Part shown: piece after piece, positions 1 to 13,200 of the stretch
Layout of the letters: each line of letters opens with the position of its first letter
Position numbering within the stretch: the first letter of the stretch is position 1
Source of the DNA: Diplosphaera chodatii
Taxonomy: Eukaryota > Chlorophyta > Trebouxiophyceae > Prasiolales > Stichococcaceae
Direction of reading: 5' to 3'
DNA length: 64,000 bases
NCBI GenBank assembly: GCA_032358165.1
Contig: JAALGY010000019.1
Span: 310,001-374,000, forward strand
Made by a program: the position numbers and the translations under genes
The notes under the pieces: model-generated
Database searches by the model: none
The model's input: only the letters and a program-made list of their open reading frames with translations
Told to the model about the DNA's origin: nothing

Positions 1-116
1 GACCTAGGTCTATGTGGCAGTGCCTGTGTTTGCAGGCGCAAAGCAAGTGCAGTGAGCACTGTTGCACAGGCACCTATGCAACAGTGTGGTTGACAGAAGT
101 GTGTGCTGGCTTGCAG

Positions 117-734
117 TATGCGGCCGCAGTACATGGCGAGAAGCTCAAGAGGGTGTGGCACCGCGCTGCCAACAGGGACTGCCCCGCCGGCCAGACCATC
201 GGCAAGCAGTTCTTCAACCCCAGGCTTGTGCCTGAGGAGGTGAGACTGTTGCCCCTGCGCCATCATCGCCCTGCTGTCAACCGCCCTTCAGGAAATGTAC
301 ATGCAGTGCAACTAGGGACAACGCCTCTCCATAGACAACAGCGTCGAACTCGTCCCGGTTGCCTGCAGGTGTCTGACAAGCTGACAGGCTTTCAGCACAA
401 TGCAGTGTCGCCGATAGGCTTGGCGACAGATATGCCTATCATCTTATCAGATCGTGTGGCTGCTTTGCAACCGCCGGTCTTTTGGCTGGGCGGAGGTGAA
501 CCCGACCTAAAGTGAGTATGTGACAGTGTGCATGGGTGCAAGGACAACGTCTCCTGTCGTTCTGGTGCACCCTGGTCTGGACTGCTGCTGCAAGCTGCCA
601 GTGGCTGGCACTGTATATGACAAAGAATGGGCACAAGCTCATTACGCTTTCTACTCATGTGTTGTTTGCAGGGTATGCTTGCCGGTGCAGCCTTTCGTGG
701 AGGCGTACCGCCCTACAGTGGTGGATTGCACTGA
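117..734 (+). CDS. 3' end of an unrecognised gene (two exons visible, 5' part outside the window)
   Basis: Two exons join in phase: 117-239 (41 codons, after a TTGCAG acceptor, before GTGAGA) and 672-734 (after TTTGCAG, ending TGA). The joined fragment is basic and aromatic in its first half (GEKLKRVWHRA, then GQTIGKQFFNPRLVPEE) and ends Gly-rich (GMLAGAAFRGG...SGGLH). I do not recognise the family. It could be a small organellar membrane-associated subunit, but nothing in the sequence proves it. Upstream exons must lie left of position 1; a possible micro-exon between 36 and 52 was not convincing. Strand and exon borders are supported by phase and splice consensus only. Confidence 0.5.
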
Positions 735-940
735 CGATAAGCGGACCATAACAGAGTGAACAGTCTCTGACAATGACTGGAGGCTGGCATAATGGGGACA
801 ACGTGTTTGTGCCTGCGTCCCAGTTGCAACACAGTCGCCGTCTCGAGCAGTGCTACCCTGCACTCTATTGAGGAGACTGCAGAACAGTACCACGTCTCAA
901 AAGCTGAGGTGTCGGTGCAAATTGAATGAGATATGTCTTT

Positions 941-983
941 GAGCGCGACCATCGTCTACTGAGTATTGACGATGGTCGCGCTC
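941..983. repeat. Perfect 16-bp inverted repeat (hairpin) between convergent genes
   Basis: Arms 941-956 and 968-983 are exact reverse complements (GAGCGCGACCATCGTC) around an 11-nt loop. It lies in the 3'-3' space between the gene ending at 734 and EF-Ts, which ends at 1182 on the other strand. It could act as a transcript-end structure or be a small fold-back insertion. Confidence 0.85.
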
Positions 984-1181
984 GGTATTGCCCATCTGCC
1001 ATTGTTCTGAGCTTTTTTCTGGATAGAAGTTGCTGTTGCATTAAAGCTTGTAGCACTGCGACTGCAACCTGGAGGCTGGATCAGCATCCTAGAGCAGTCA
1101 TATCATTGCTGCAGCTCTGCCATGGTCGTTGGCTGCCCCAGCTTGTTGACATCTGTGTAGGCAAGGGTCCGGCAAGGTCAG

Positions 1182-3529
1182 TTACGCAGCTGTGACCACA
1201 GTCAAGCGACCAAACTCATCAGTCTGGCAGACGTGGAACTTCGTGAAGCGGTTGTAGAGTGGGTACGCACCCTCTTTCAGGGCCTCTCCCACTTGCAGGC
1301 GCACGAAAGCCGAGATGTGAAGGTCGCAGTTGTACTCCCCATTGAATTTCTGCAAGCCGTGAGACAGCATCAATGTTAGCATACATCACTACACCCTGCA
1401 GATGCACACCGACACTGTTCTTCCCGTTGTGCAGAGCAGGGGTGCGTCTGCGCACCTTGACCACATCCTGTACACGCTGCGCATCATCCATCACGTAAGG
1501 CTGCTCGACCAGGCACACCTCCTGGTAGTACCTGCACCAGGTGGAAGGTCAGAAAGTCAGGACTTTGGCCTCAGATGCCAGAGCCAGAGCTGTCAGGCAA
1601 CCCTGCAGGCCACGAGCAGCTACGGCCGCTTGAGTGGGGATGCCACTAGAGATTAAGGCACTGCTGCTAGCACCGCAGCATGCTCCCGTCTGCCTGTGGC
1701 ACATGCGATCGTTCAGTTCCAAAACCGAGGTTGTCCTGCCTCACTTGTTCAGCCGGCCCACGACCATCTTCTCCAGCACGCTGGCGGGCTTGCCGCTCTC
1801 GGCGGCCTGCGTCCGCAGCATGACGCCCTCCGCTTCCCGCACCGCAGCCGGCACTGCGGAGTGCAACACGCCACATCATCAGCCACTGCGTCCTAGCTGG
1901 GTTTGGTGACAGGTTGTGTGGACATAGGCAGAGACTCCAGGCGGTTTGGCGCTACTGCACTGCAATGGCTTTGAATGCTCTGCTGTGTGCCAGTATCGGC
2001 GATGTTCAATGTTGGCGTCGCCCAGTGCCATCACATGCCTGACTCCCTGCTGAGGTAGGGTGGCCGCATCGCGACAACATGCATCGCCAGCTTGCCAGCC
2101 AGCTCCTGCGCCGCTGCCTTTGCGTCTGCCGCTGAGAGTTCCCCGCCTGACTGAGTCTGCAGTGAGGTACAGAGGACACTTGGCGCTTACTATCACGCCC
2201 CAAGACCATAGATTTGCAGTTGTGACGTGGCACAACTGCTGCACACTCCAGGTATGCAAGCCCAGTACCCAGCAGCCGCATTGATATGCTCCGCTTCACA
2301 CACCTGTAGGCCCACTAGGGCACCCATGCGCCCGACGCCAGGTGCCGAGCTGGCATGTAGGTAGGTGCCCACCACACCACCGTGCGCCTCAAGCCTGCAG
2401 TCAAGCGCAACACTGCTGCTGCAGACCCTTTTGCAGATGCGATGGAATGCATACAGGTGCATATGCACCTGCTACTGATCACAGCTGCAACGTTGCCGGT
2501 GCAGCGTTATGTCCGCCTGGCATGCAGGGCACATGTCAGGGAACCCATTGCCGCCCGCAGGTGAACACAAAGCTCACTTGACGCCGCGTCTGAGCGCCAT
2601 CTTCTCACGGATCACCCCCGCGACGGCGTCCACAGCTGCTGCGGCTGATGTCCCATCTGGCGTTGTGGCTTGCTGCAGCGCTTCAGAGTCCAGTTGGCCA
2701 CCTGCAACGCAAGACCACAATGAGGCACAATGAGACAGGCAGCGTGGCCCAATCAGGGTCACAAGCGACAGAGCCCACTATCTGGCTGCATGAGATGTGT
2801 ACAAGTGTACACTTCTATTACCGCACCCTGGCGTCCGGAGGCTGGTATTCGGAGTGCGGCTGCTGCCACCTGGCCGACCATGCTGATGAACTGATCATTG
2901 CGTGCAACGAAGTCCGTCTCTGAGTTGACCTGCAGCCAAGAGCCACAACTTGAACCGTCGCACTAAGGCCGTCCTGGGTGTCTACGCATGCTGGAGTTGT
3001 GAGGGGCGGCGCTTTGATGCTGCGCTTGCCTCTACTAGCACCGCTGCATCGCCCTGCGAAGCGAGGCCTACGAGGCCCTGTGCGGCGTTCCTGGAGGCCT
3101 GCGATGCACCACAACGCCCTGTAGCCAGCAGTACTCCAACAAGGGTTGCAGCAGCCGCCCGAGGACCAAACGCAGCCATTCAGAACCACCAGCAGCCGCC
3201 AAGAGCACCTTCTTGGATGATGCCGCAAGACCCTTCTGTCTCAGCTCCTGAAGTGCTTCGTCTGTATGATGTGAAGCTTCCTCATCAGGGAACCATCACC
3301 AGTCAGCAGATGTGCTGTTGTATGCGTGCACCTCGCATGCATGCACCCCACCTGGCTTCCAGTCTGCCTGCATGAGCGCCGCCCTGACATCTGCCATGGG
3401 CGCCCCGCTCTGTTCCCGCAATGATTTGATCATGTTGAGCTGTTCTGCAGATGTGGACGCCATGCATCGCACGAGCTGTGCGCTGCATTGTCCCACACTG
3501 ACCTGCCTGAAGCCACGAGTTAGCAACAT
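1182..3529 (-). CDS. TSFM: Elongation factor Ts, organellar (probably mitochondrial)
   Basis: Guanine-nucleotide exchange factor for EF-Tu in organellar translation. Ten exons in phase: 3352-3529, 3209-3261, 3030-3098, 2827-2929, 2578-2701, 2304-2394, 2039-2156, 1745-1853, 1456-1531, 1182-1349, giving about 362 aa. The ATG at 3529 opens a basic, Ser/Arg-rich presequence of about 25 aa. The UBA-like N-domain follows (IKSLREQSGAPMADVRAAL). Next comes the EF-Tu-contacting core with the family signature NSETDFVARNDQF, the VVGTYLH segment and the C-terminal LVEQPYVMDD and FVRLQVGEAL blocks. The intron after 3030 (donor GCAAGC) and the one after 2039 (donor GCATGT) are GC-AG introns forced by the reading frame. 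The last about 30 residues after VGEALKEG extend past the usual EF-Ts end; another splice there is possible. It is convergent with the gene at the left edge. Confidence 0.95.
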
Positions 3530-3579
3530 TTGATCGAGACCTTGCAGCAGCACCGCACTCCAGCTGCAAGACACAGCTG

Positions 3580-4131
3580 ATTATGGACTGTTGTGGTGGT
3601 ATTGAGTCCTGAACATGTCAATGAAGCTGCTGCACTTTAGCGCAGGGCTTTCGATGTGGCTGCCACCTTGTCGAGTCATCATTGCGTGACTTGGTGGGTG
3701 ATCGGACGGCTGATCGGGGTCTTTGGCCCCAAGAAAGGAAGAAGGGGGCACGCAGACACCTGGGACTGAGACGGAGCTGCCTGACCGCGCGCCCAGCAAG
3801 CAAGTCCATTGATGCCTCGTGTCGTAGTCGAAGTGCATTATTGAGCTTTCTGGGTGCACACATGCGGCAAGCGCCGGTTCGAACGGGTGGTCAAATGCAT
3901 CCCGTTTCGTCATCTGGACAGATGTGATTTCACTTCGACCAACCCTTCCTATCAATGATTGTATCACTGATGCTCGGATTGATGATGAAGTCAAGTGGAC
4001 GACAATGTTTGCAATCGCTGCGGCCATGTTGACATAAGGCAGCCAGTGGCACCAGCACCCCGTCTTGAGGTGCCATGATGAAGCAGGGCAGCTCACTACC
4101 TGCCAGCCAGCGGCGGCATATCTCAATCAAA
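3580..4131. other. Intergenic: divergent upstream region
   Basis: This lies between the EF-Ts start (-) and the next gene (+). An open frame on the minus strand (3581-4126) has no recognisable protein character and no splice support. It probably contains both promoters and 5' UTRs; I see no specific motif. Confidence 0.4.
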
Positions 4132-6533
4132 ATGAGTCTCAGCGGCTCGGACGATACTACAGCTGAGGCTGGGGTGTTGGCGTCCGGCAAGCGGCAGCGG
4201 GCTGAACTCGTTGCGCTTGTGACTAAGCTGCTCGGACGCAATGTGGCGGTATCTGCATGCAAGCGAGCTCAAGGGAGCCCCGTCAGAAGGAAACCTGCTG
4301 CTCACGTCAACGGAAGCCAGGCATGGGTGCGTGCTTTGCACATTGTGCAGCTCTGGCACATTATGCGGTGCAGCGGCAGATGCTGGATGTGTCACGCCTC
4401 GAAAGTCAGTCCGAGTGCTGTCGAATATCAGGTGCATGCATGGTAAAGGTGGAGGGTCCTTTCATCACTTCTGTGTGGATGTTGACATGCACAGGTGCAT
4501 GATGACTGCCGGATGGCAACATGCTGTTGGAAGCCAGGTTTACGCAGGCAACCTACAGGTGTACACCAATGCTGATGTCCAAGAATTGTCTCGAAAGGCA
4601 AGGGCAAGGTCGCAAGGTTGTGATTGATTGTTCATGTTGAGAAATGCAGCAACTGCAGCGTCAGCAGCAATGCCTTGGTCCCTTTCACCCCCAGCTGCAC
4701 CCACCAGCACGCAGCACCACCAGATGCAGCTGGTGCGGCAGCGGGTGCGGATGCTGAAGCAGCAGCTGAAGCGGTGCGTCGCAGCGCACAGCAGGCTGCA
4801 GTGGCAGCTGGAAACCGAAAGACAAGATGCGGCTGCGCGCTGCGCCCGCCTCCAGCAGCAAGTCGAGGTACGACATGCGCAGAACCGCAGCTTACGCAGA
4901 GGATTCACTTTGTTAGAGCACCTTCCTATGCATGTCACGTCTGTAGGCCGTAGCCGCAGCTTAGCTGAACATTGCAATGTTGTTGCCAACTTTCCCATCT
5001 ACAGGCACTGGTACGCATGCAGCAGCGCACCTGGAGCTCAGCCAGTTCATGCAGCGGCACGACTTCGTCATTTGGTTGTGACGGCGCCCGCGCGATGGCT
5101 GCCATGCCTGATACTAGAGCAACAGCTGGACCACCCAGCATCGGTTGGACAGACGTGCCAGCACAGCGAACAGTCACGCGGCGTGACAGCCCAGCAGTCA
5201 ATGGGCCCTCGAGCTCCTGCAGCACAGCTGATGGAGCAATTAGTGAAAATGTGGAGTTCGACCTGTCACAACCGCAAGCCAGCAGCGCCGTAGCGACAGT
5301 CTGCAGGCTAGACAGCTTGCAGCGATCAGACTCGCTGGAGCAGCTGGAGGCCAGCTGTCGTGGCTTGGCAGGCATCATGCAGGAGGATACGCCAGCAGCA
5401 GACAACCATGTGCAGCAGTGCACCACACGCACAGCTGGGCAGCCCGAGGCCACCACCAACAGACGCTCAGAAGGTGTTGACACCTCACCAGATGACATCG
5501 AGGCAGCAGCAGGCACGCCGCAGTCATACACCGGAGCCGTAACAGAGGATGTGGAGCAATCCGACCCTGCAGCTGAGCGTAGTGTGCAGCCAGGCGGCAG
5601 CCGGCGCGGCACAGACGCCAGCATCACTGCGGAGAATGCGATGTTGCGGCAGGAGCTGGCGCAGCTGCGCTCCGAGCATGTCACCACCCGCATCCAGTGC
5701 GTCTTGCGGCAGCAAGGCCATGCCATCATGTGCTCGCATGCAGTCCTTGGGCAGCGTTGTCGGCGCGATGCCATTGACAATCGTGTGGAAACTGCATGCA
5801 CCAGTGTTGTTTGATGGCATCAGGCCGAGGCGCACCGACTTGCAGTGGCTTTGCAGGCTGCAGCAGGTGGAGGCGGCTGCAGCGCGACGCGAGGCGCGCC
5901 AGGCAGCACTGCTGCAGCGAGCCCAGGTCGGGCCGCATCACACATTGCAGCATTGGGACTCCGCGACATGACCTCACTCCGTCAACTAACCCCAGCACTT
6001 GGGGTTTGTGACCCGGTGGCCAGTCAGGGCATGACGCGGTGAGGCTTGTGCCTGTGCCTGGTGCAGGAGGCCCGAGAGAAGGCATCCCGGCTGGCTGCGG
6101 CGGAGGTGGCCCGTCTTGCCAAGGCGGCTCTCACAGCTCAGCAGGTAAGTGCATGCCCTTGTGAGCTTATGTGCATGTGATCATGTCAGCAGGCAGCAGG
6201 TGATAGGGATGCATGCAGCAGTGCTGGGAAGCCCAGAGTGACAGTCTGGGTCCTGCTTCGACAGAAGCTGATGCCCTGCAGGATGCTGCTGCGGAGCAGG
6301 CGAGGGCAGCTGCTGAGGCAGCGCGTGCGGATCACCTGCAGGCGATGGTTGCTGCTGGGCGCAAGTCAACTTGTGACGGCAGCGCCCGGCGGTCATCGCT
6401 CAGTGTACCTACAGACCGACGGCAGTCAAGACGCCGCACCGGCAAAAGGGTCAGCATCGCGGAGGTGGAAAAAAAAGTTGCGGCTGATGCACAGCACCAC
6501 AGCACCGTGCCTCTACCAGCCTTCCGGCCCTGA
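4132..6533 (+). CDS. Coiled-coil protein of unknown function
   Basis: Several exons on the plus strand read as heptad-rich, Ala/Gln/Glu/Arg protein. One ends at 4866 (MLKQQLKRC...QLETERQDAAARCARLQQQVE, then GTACGA). One starts at 5005 after CTACAG and carries a long Ser/Thr/Gln-rich low-complexity middle ending in a short helix (ENAMLRQELAQLRSEH). One near 5869-5926 reads VEAAAARREARQAALLQRAQ. One at 6067-6145 ends at GTAAGTG. The last runs 6281-6533 (EQARAAAEAARADHLQAM, then a basic RRQSRRRTGKRVS patch, stop TGA). The start at 4132 (MSLSGSDDTTAEAG) is a guess because the junction to the next exon is unclear. The layout is N- and C-terminal coiled coils around a disordered centre. I know no family match; a cytoskeletal or scaffold role would be speculation. 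Confidence 0.6.
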
Positions 6534-6767
6534 ACCATCCTGGCCGTGTTGAACAGGGAATGTCACATGCTACAACAACGATGAAGTGCTGCAAAATGAG
6601 TCGGGCTGCGAAGCCTGGGTTTACGTTGCTGCCAAACTGGAGGTAAACTTCAGGGTGTGCTCGGTGTTGATGGGCATAGAACCTCTAAGACAACCCCCAA
6701 ACCACTCGCCCACTGTACTCCTCAAACCACAAACTGCGAACGAGATGCTCACTTACGTCGGATCAAC

Positions 6768-8704
6768 CTAGTCTTCGTAATCATCCTTCACCAGTGTTCG
6801 CAGCCACTTCACCAAAAATGACCCCATGAAGAGCTGGGTCAACTGCCCGATGATCGCCGGTACCGACAGCAGGCCCCGCTGCCGTGGGTCTGCCGTGATG
6901 TACCTACGCCATGGATGACCCTGATGTCACATGCCAATCATTATCACAGGACAAACGTTGATGAGTCCAAAACTTTCACCAACCTGCAACCGCAACTTGT
7001 ACAGCTCTTTCGAACCTACTGCTTTGTAGACTGTTGAGCATGATTGCTCACGTGATGACCGTCACAGCGACGGGGGCACTCTTCTGGCTGGCCATGATGA
7101 GCACTGCAATGCCTTCCCGCACGGGCAGCCGCAGCGCCAACACCGCCGCTGCATTGAATGCCAGGTAGATGAGGTGCACCACGGCGGACGCCACGATGAT
7201 GAGCAGGATGTTGACAAACCGCTGGTGCACCAGATCCTCCCGAGAAGCGCTGTGGAGAGCAACAGACAGAAGAAGACTTGCAGAAAATGTGGCAAGCTGT
7301 ACATGTCTCCAAAGTGACACGTGCATGGCGCCTTGATAGTCTCGGTGGCCGAACACAGACGGCAGTAGTTGGCACCTGAGGTTCTGCCAGATGATGAGCG
7401 CGAGGTTGACATGGCTGAAGATGCTGAGGCCAGTCTTGTGCGCCGCCACAGAGGTGCGGACCCGCTGACTGAAGCTGCGCAGCAGCTTGCCTATGACCGT
7501 TGGCACCAGCACCTGCAGTAAGTGTTTGACATTTGCATGAGGACCGTGCACACCTGGTTGCAGCATTGCATGCAGGGAAGCTGCAGTAGTAGATGCAGGC
7601 ATCGTCTTCGTTTGTTGGAGTTACAGTGCTGCAATAGGCGGCACAAGCTGGTCCGCACCGTCAACGTCAGCTTGAGAATCAGGCTCGCAGGGTTGATGCT
7701 GATTGTGCCAGTGCCACGCAGGATGAGCTTCAGCTCATATGGCACCTGCGGACGGGCAGCAACACCCCTGCGTCAGCAGCCTTGTAGCAAGTATGTCAGA
7801 GTGCCATGCCATCTTGCGCAAAGCAGGGGATGCCAGAAGCGCTGGAACCAGTCACCGTGATGATCCCCAACAAGTTTGTTGAGATGGTCAGCAGCAGCGC
7901 CAGAGCCTGGTTGCCGCGAGACGCTGCCGTCAGCGCAACACCCACGCCCAGCGTCGTTGGTACCACGCAAAAGATCGTCAGCCTGCACCCAAGGGTGCAA
8001 CGAAGGGGTCAAGCGGGGCGGCACCGCTTGCAGTCTCCTGAGCACATACCTGCGGCCATGGAGCTATTAACAGCAAGACACACTCCATACACTCACCCCA
8101 CTGCAAACTCAGAGGGCGTGAAGCCTATTCGTATCGTTGCAAAGCCCAGGCACGGCGTAACGGCAAGGATGGCGATCAGGCCATACACGACGGCTGGCCA
8201 GCGCCGCAGGGTGTCCCGGAACTCTGTGGTGCGCAGGGTCAGGCCGGACACCAGAAAAACCATGCCTGCAAGACACACGTCAGGTTGCACCACCCGGTCG
8301 TGCTCACTGCGTCTACCTCAGCACAAGCAGCTCTGGCACGAGGTCACTGACGCACAGTTGTTGATGGCCTGGACAATGGCGATGCCGCCAACCGACCAGT
8401 TCGCGACGGTGCGCCCTGGCACAGCATACGCCAGCGACTGCATCCGATCAACCAGGGCTGCCATTCGCCAGCTTTATACGTGATGCAGCCGATGTCAGCT
8501 GCGGCGTCCCAGGGACGCGATGGGGTGCAGCGATGCAATGCACACAGGTCGAGTTGCACGCGGGTGCTTGCCGTGGTCAGCTCACCACCACTGTAGCCGC
8601 TAGGAACGCCAATGGCAGGAAGTTGCTGACTACAAAAGCCGACGCCCGTTCTTTCCAAGGCCTCTTGCCAGGTTGCGCCCATGCCGCATCTTGCGGTTGA
8701 TGCT
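6768..8704 (-). CDS. SLC10A7-type sodium/bile-acid symporter family membrane protein
   Basis: Multi-pass transporter of the bile acid:sodium symporter superfamily, SLC10A7 branch. In animals SLC10A7 influences cellular calcium and glycosylation; its substrate in algae is unknown. Exons in phase: 8586-8704, 8356-8437, 8097-8265, 7856-7982, 7659-7745, 7376-7512, 7052-7249, 6768-6903 (stop). Diagnostic blocks in order: SNFLPLAFLAATV, VQAINNC then MVFLVSGLTLRT, VVPTTLGVGVALTAASRGN (re-entrant helix), ISTNLLGIIT, TVLVPTVIGKLLR, the ASQKSAPVAVTVITYIT block, GQLTQLFMGSFLVKWL, and an acidic tail DDYED. The first coding exon upstream of 8704 (carry of one base) was not assigned; ATG candidates lie around 8880-8943. 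About 350 aa are visible. Confidence 0.85.
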
Positions 8705-10233
8705 CTGCAGCAGGTCGACTGTCCAGTGTGGCAACCTGCGTTTGACAAAATGGATTTTTCCGGTCCACTTGCACATAGCGTCTGGTGCTGCCGGTACACA
8801 AGGAAGCGTCCACACAGGCACCTCTGGTCCTGCTGCAGCAGGTGCGGCAAGGGTTCCTGATGGTGGCCGAGCGATGGGGCCGTCGTGTGTTGCATGTGAT
8901 GACGTGACAGTGACAAACTCAAGCGCTGCAACTGTGCCCATGCTGTAGGATCAGTCCAAGTGGCAGGGGACTGGCTCGGGTGCAGTGGACGGATAGCGTG
9001 TCAAACGTGTGACTACCTCCTTAAATGCATGTAATCGCTTGATCGCAAGCACATCATGAGAAAGCTTTGTGTTCACAACGTTGGCCGGCGGAGTTGTCTG
9101 AAATGTGATGTGTTGCGCTGACAGACCATGCAACACCACATCAGGTGGAAGCACGTGAGCGGGGCGGCTGCACGTGGAGGGATGCAGTCCCATGAACCTG
9201 CTTCTGGACCCCTGCATGTTGTTGCACTGCTCTGTACATGTGAGCATGGTTCCTCCCAAGCGCTGATGAGCTTGCTTTCCATTACAAATAATCAGTCTGC
9301 AGCAGACTGCAGGCGGGACATGGAGCAGGCAAGGCAGGGAACTATGCTGACGTGTGTGCGGAGCAGCTGGTGGGGTGCATGCTGCCAGTACGGCAGATGA
9401 TCATCGACTGTAGCGCAATATACTAAAGGTTGCGCACTGCCAGTATCTGAGCGCACATGACAGCTGGTGTCAGCAGCATTGAACAAGAGGATCCCACTGG
9501 TGTCCGCATTGCAATGCAGCACCGCAGTGGAATGTCAGCAGCCTTCCTGCACTTGAGATGTTGGAGCTGGGCCTGAGACCTTAGAACATCCGTGCAAATA
9601 CACAGCATGCGGCAAGCTGGCCATTGCTGCACCACACTTGCACAGTGTGTTTGCAGTCTTTGCGTGCGCACGTCAGGTCAGCGTAGACCGCAGATTTCGC
9701 ACTCACTACAGCGTCCCAATGCAGTGACGTGAAGATCTGTGATGGATATGTAGCGACCGGGAACAGATCGAATGCTGTCCGAGGCTTGACCGCCAGACTG
9801 TTCAAAGTACTGTTCCGGGATCCTTTTGCTCACTTCGATCTAGAGCGGTGAATATGATCCAAAGCTTGAAAAGGAACTAGTGTACTATTCTGTGATTTTA
9901 CAGCTAAGGTAGCGCTCCTGTGCTCAGCAGTATGCCGTCTGCACCTGCGGTATACTCGCAGTGGCGTTAGTCACAACGCCTCTTGGTCAAAGTCAACCCC
10001 CCAGAAGTGCACATGTCAGCCATACACTAATTCAGGAGTTTATACAAAGGAATGTTATCAGCTTGAACGTACGAAACGAAACGCGATGCGAGATTAAGCT
10101 TGTCTGCGCAAGCGCCACACCGCACAGAAGTGAGCAGTTCACTGTAAATGCTGCATGCAGCGACTGCGGCAGGGTGTTGCGTGACACCAGAGATGTGCGC
10201 AAGCGCCTGCATCGGGCCACGTGCGTGCACCAT
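8705..10233. other. Divergent intergenic region, may hold the first SLC10A7 exon
   Basis: About 1.5 kb with no supported exon. Minus-strand frames at 8770-8945 could supply the N-terminus of the symporter. The stretch 9840-9960 is relatively AT-rich and could be promoter for the plus-strand gene starting at 10234. Nothing else is recognisable. Confidence 0.4.
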
Positions 10234-13200
10234 ATGGTGCGACCGACTTCGCGCTACTCCCTGCCGGCGCTGCTGTGTGCGCTGGCGCTCTGCAGCAGTG
10301 CCTGCCCAGCTGCGGCTGCACCGCCGCCCGCAGATGTTACGACGGTTGGAGCAGAGGCTGAGGTCGCCCAAAACCGCGCGCTGCAGATCCTTGCCGCCCA
10401 GAAGGTGGCCTGCTCACTCCTCGCCCACCCGCTGGCAGCCACTCTATCTGCTGCACACAAATGCAACTGCAATCTGCAGGAGAAGTCATGCTCTGCACGG
10501 CCCGCTGAAGTCATGTTCCACGTTTCATTTAATAGTTAGGTCCTTTGGCTGACACTGCAGAACACATTGCTCGATACGGTAGTGACGCCAGAGCTTCCGC
10601 CTTCTGCTACCTCTGAGGCGGTGCCATCAGGCCTCAATGCTGCAGCGTCCACCGCCGGCCTGCAGAAGTCGCCGTTTTGCGGGGACGGCAAGTGCACTGC
10701 CGGCGAGAGCTGCTCCAAGTGTGCACAGGACTGCAAGCAGGTCGGGCTGCTGGGCCATTCTGTCACAGTCCAGCAGCAGACACTTGCAGGTCTTGGCAAA
10801 CAAAACTCTGCCGCCGCCGTACATCAGGAACAGGACACCTGATGCTGTTGTGCAGGCGGATGGCAAGACACCCTGCAAGCGAGTCGGCATCATGTACAGC
10901 CTGTGGCACTGGCCAGCGTTTCGCGCCACACAGCTGATGCGGGCTGCCAACTACACCCCGCTGAGGTGAGCATACACATGCACCTCATAGCATGTTTGTC
11001 CTGGCCCAGCAATATGTCAGCATGCTGACAGCAGTGGAATGCTGACTCGTGTGATGATCGCCCTGAAAATGTGATGCTCTTTTGTGCAGCATGGAGGACG
11101 TGCTGGTGTCACGCACAGAGACGATCTACGGCGTGCAGCCCGGGGCTCTTGAGTATGGCGACATTTTGAGTAAGCCGAAGCAGACGGCACGCTCCATGAA
11201 TTTCTTCTGGCACCACACCCCGCAGGTGGCTTTTACAACCCCTTTTGGTCTGCACCCACATGCAACTTGTATCCAGATTTTCCTCGTGTCGCAAAGTGTT
11301 TTACGCCCCGCTGCACGCCGCCACAGCCGTCATACAAACCACTCCGTGGCGCTGCTCAGCATTCTGACCTGGGTCACGCCCATGCAGGGCGGGTTTTATT
11401 GCATATACAAGCGGCGGCGGCCGGGGGACCTCAACTACAACAGCAGCCACGAGGGGCGCTACCAGACGTTTGCGGACCAGCCAGACTGCGAGGGCATCGA
11501 GGCCACGCTGACGCGCCATGCGCAGCTGCTGGTCGCCGCCGGCATCGACCATGTCGTGGTGCGCCAGCCAGATGCACTGGAGTCCCGATGGCTGCATCCA
11601 GGCTGATACGCCTGGAGCTCAACCCCGAGCGACCGCGCAATGTGATACTGTCATCTGCAGGCAGACATGACAAACATCGCAGACCACAACCCCACCGCCG
11701 ATGCGATTCAACTCCGGCCCTTTGAAGTGCTTGTCCAGGTGATAGGACGTTCAGTGTATGGCGCTAGCAAGGCCTTCCGACGTGGCGTTACGCAAAGCAA
11801 AAGCACCTCACATCAGCATGAATTGCAGCATGAACATGATGGTGAGATTGGGAGCCTCGTCGGTGCAGACCTGGGCGGGCCTGAGGGCCAAGGGCATCCA
11901 AACGCCTGAGGTGGCTGCGTGGCAGCGGCTGCCAGTGGCTGGCCAGCGGTACAGCACCAAGAACCGCGCACGCGCCAGCTATCCGTACGTCATGAACGTG
12001 TACAATGCCCCAGCATACTCGCAGGCGAGCTGCTGCCACCTCAGAGGCCAACCCGGACTGGAGTGTCAATGTGTCCTGACACAGCAGCAATCATGCAGGA
12101 TACTCCATGACCGTCCCCAGATGTGCCATACTGTCCACTCTTCCGCGGCACATGTGATGAGAGAGGGACTGCGCGACGCAGGTCATCATGAGGGACAGCA
12201 TCACCCGAAAGAAGATGTTCTTTGTGCCGGCGGTGGATAGCTGGGACCCAGCATGGGCGGACGACATCCAGTCCAATGGTGAGGGGAGTCAACCTGCTTG
12301 GCTGGCAGCAGATAACCACAAAGTCGAGGACAGGACCGGCAGGCTCGAAAGCCTAGGCTGTCACTGAGCATCATCTTATGCCCTCCCTGCAGGCAAGCGC
12401 AATGACACGATGGTGGTCAGTATGTGGGCTTTTGCCCAGGACAAGGGCATATGGAACTTCTTCAGCATTTGCAAAGGGGTAGGAAACACGAGCTTTGCTC
12501 ACGTTGGGTGCATAAGTCGAATATCACGGTACCGTGTCCACATCGAATACGAATAATCATATGCACGATATGGCAGATACAGCTGCTGATGTGCAGATTG
12601 CCAACATCACGGATGCAGCATGCGAGCAGCCGCACACCCCCAGCACAACTGGTCCAGGGGCCGCGGCATGGCTGCGCAAGCCGCCACCTGGCCCGGCAAT
12701 CGCAACTCGTGCCGCTACAGGGCCGATTGGCACTGTTGGCAGCCAGCTGGCTGTGTCACCAGGTCATACGATGGTGATCTGTGTTAGCAACCTGGCCTTC
12801 ACAAGGAATGATCTGGTATATTCGTCCTGCCATTCATCATACATGTTGCATGCTCGATGTGGAAAGAGGCACTCTGAAGGCGTGTTCTGTCCCGCATGTG
12901 ACAAGCAGGCTATCAGACGACGTATCACTCGGAGACGCAGCAAGGCACAGGCCACTGGGAGGGGGTCGTGTTCCAGCAGCAGTTTGCACGTGCGCTGCAG
13001 GTGATGCCACCGCAGTGCCCGTGCGCAGGGCATCTGTGCCATGCCCTTGTTTCCCATGGCATCGCCGGTGTGCAGCGGCGTCTCAAAACGCATGGGGGGA
13101 GACCCGTAGGCTGGCATGGTGACGAGCACGTGCTTGTGCGTGCTGCAGGTGCAGCCGGACTGGCTGTTCATCAGCACCTGGAACGAGCACCTGGCGCAGC

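Noticed and set aside
3581..4126. 181-aa minus-strand frame upstream of EF-Ts
   Set aside because: No family signal and not joinable to EF-Ts, whose ATG and presequence are already accounted for.
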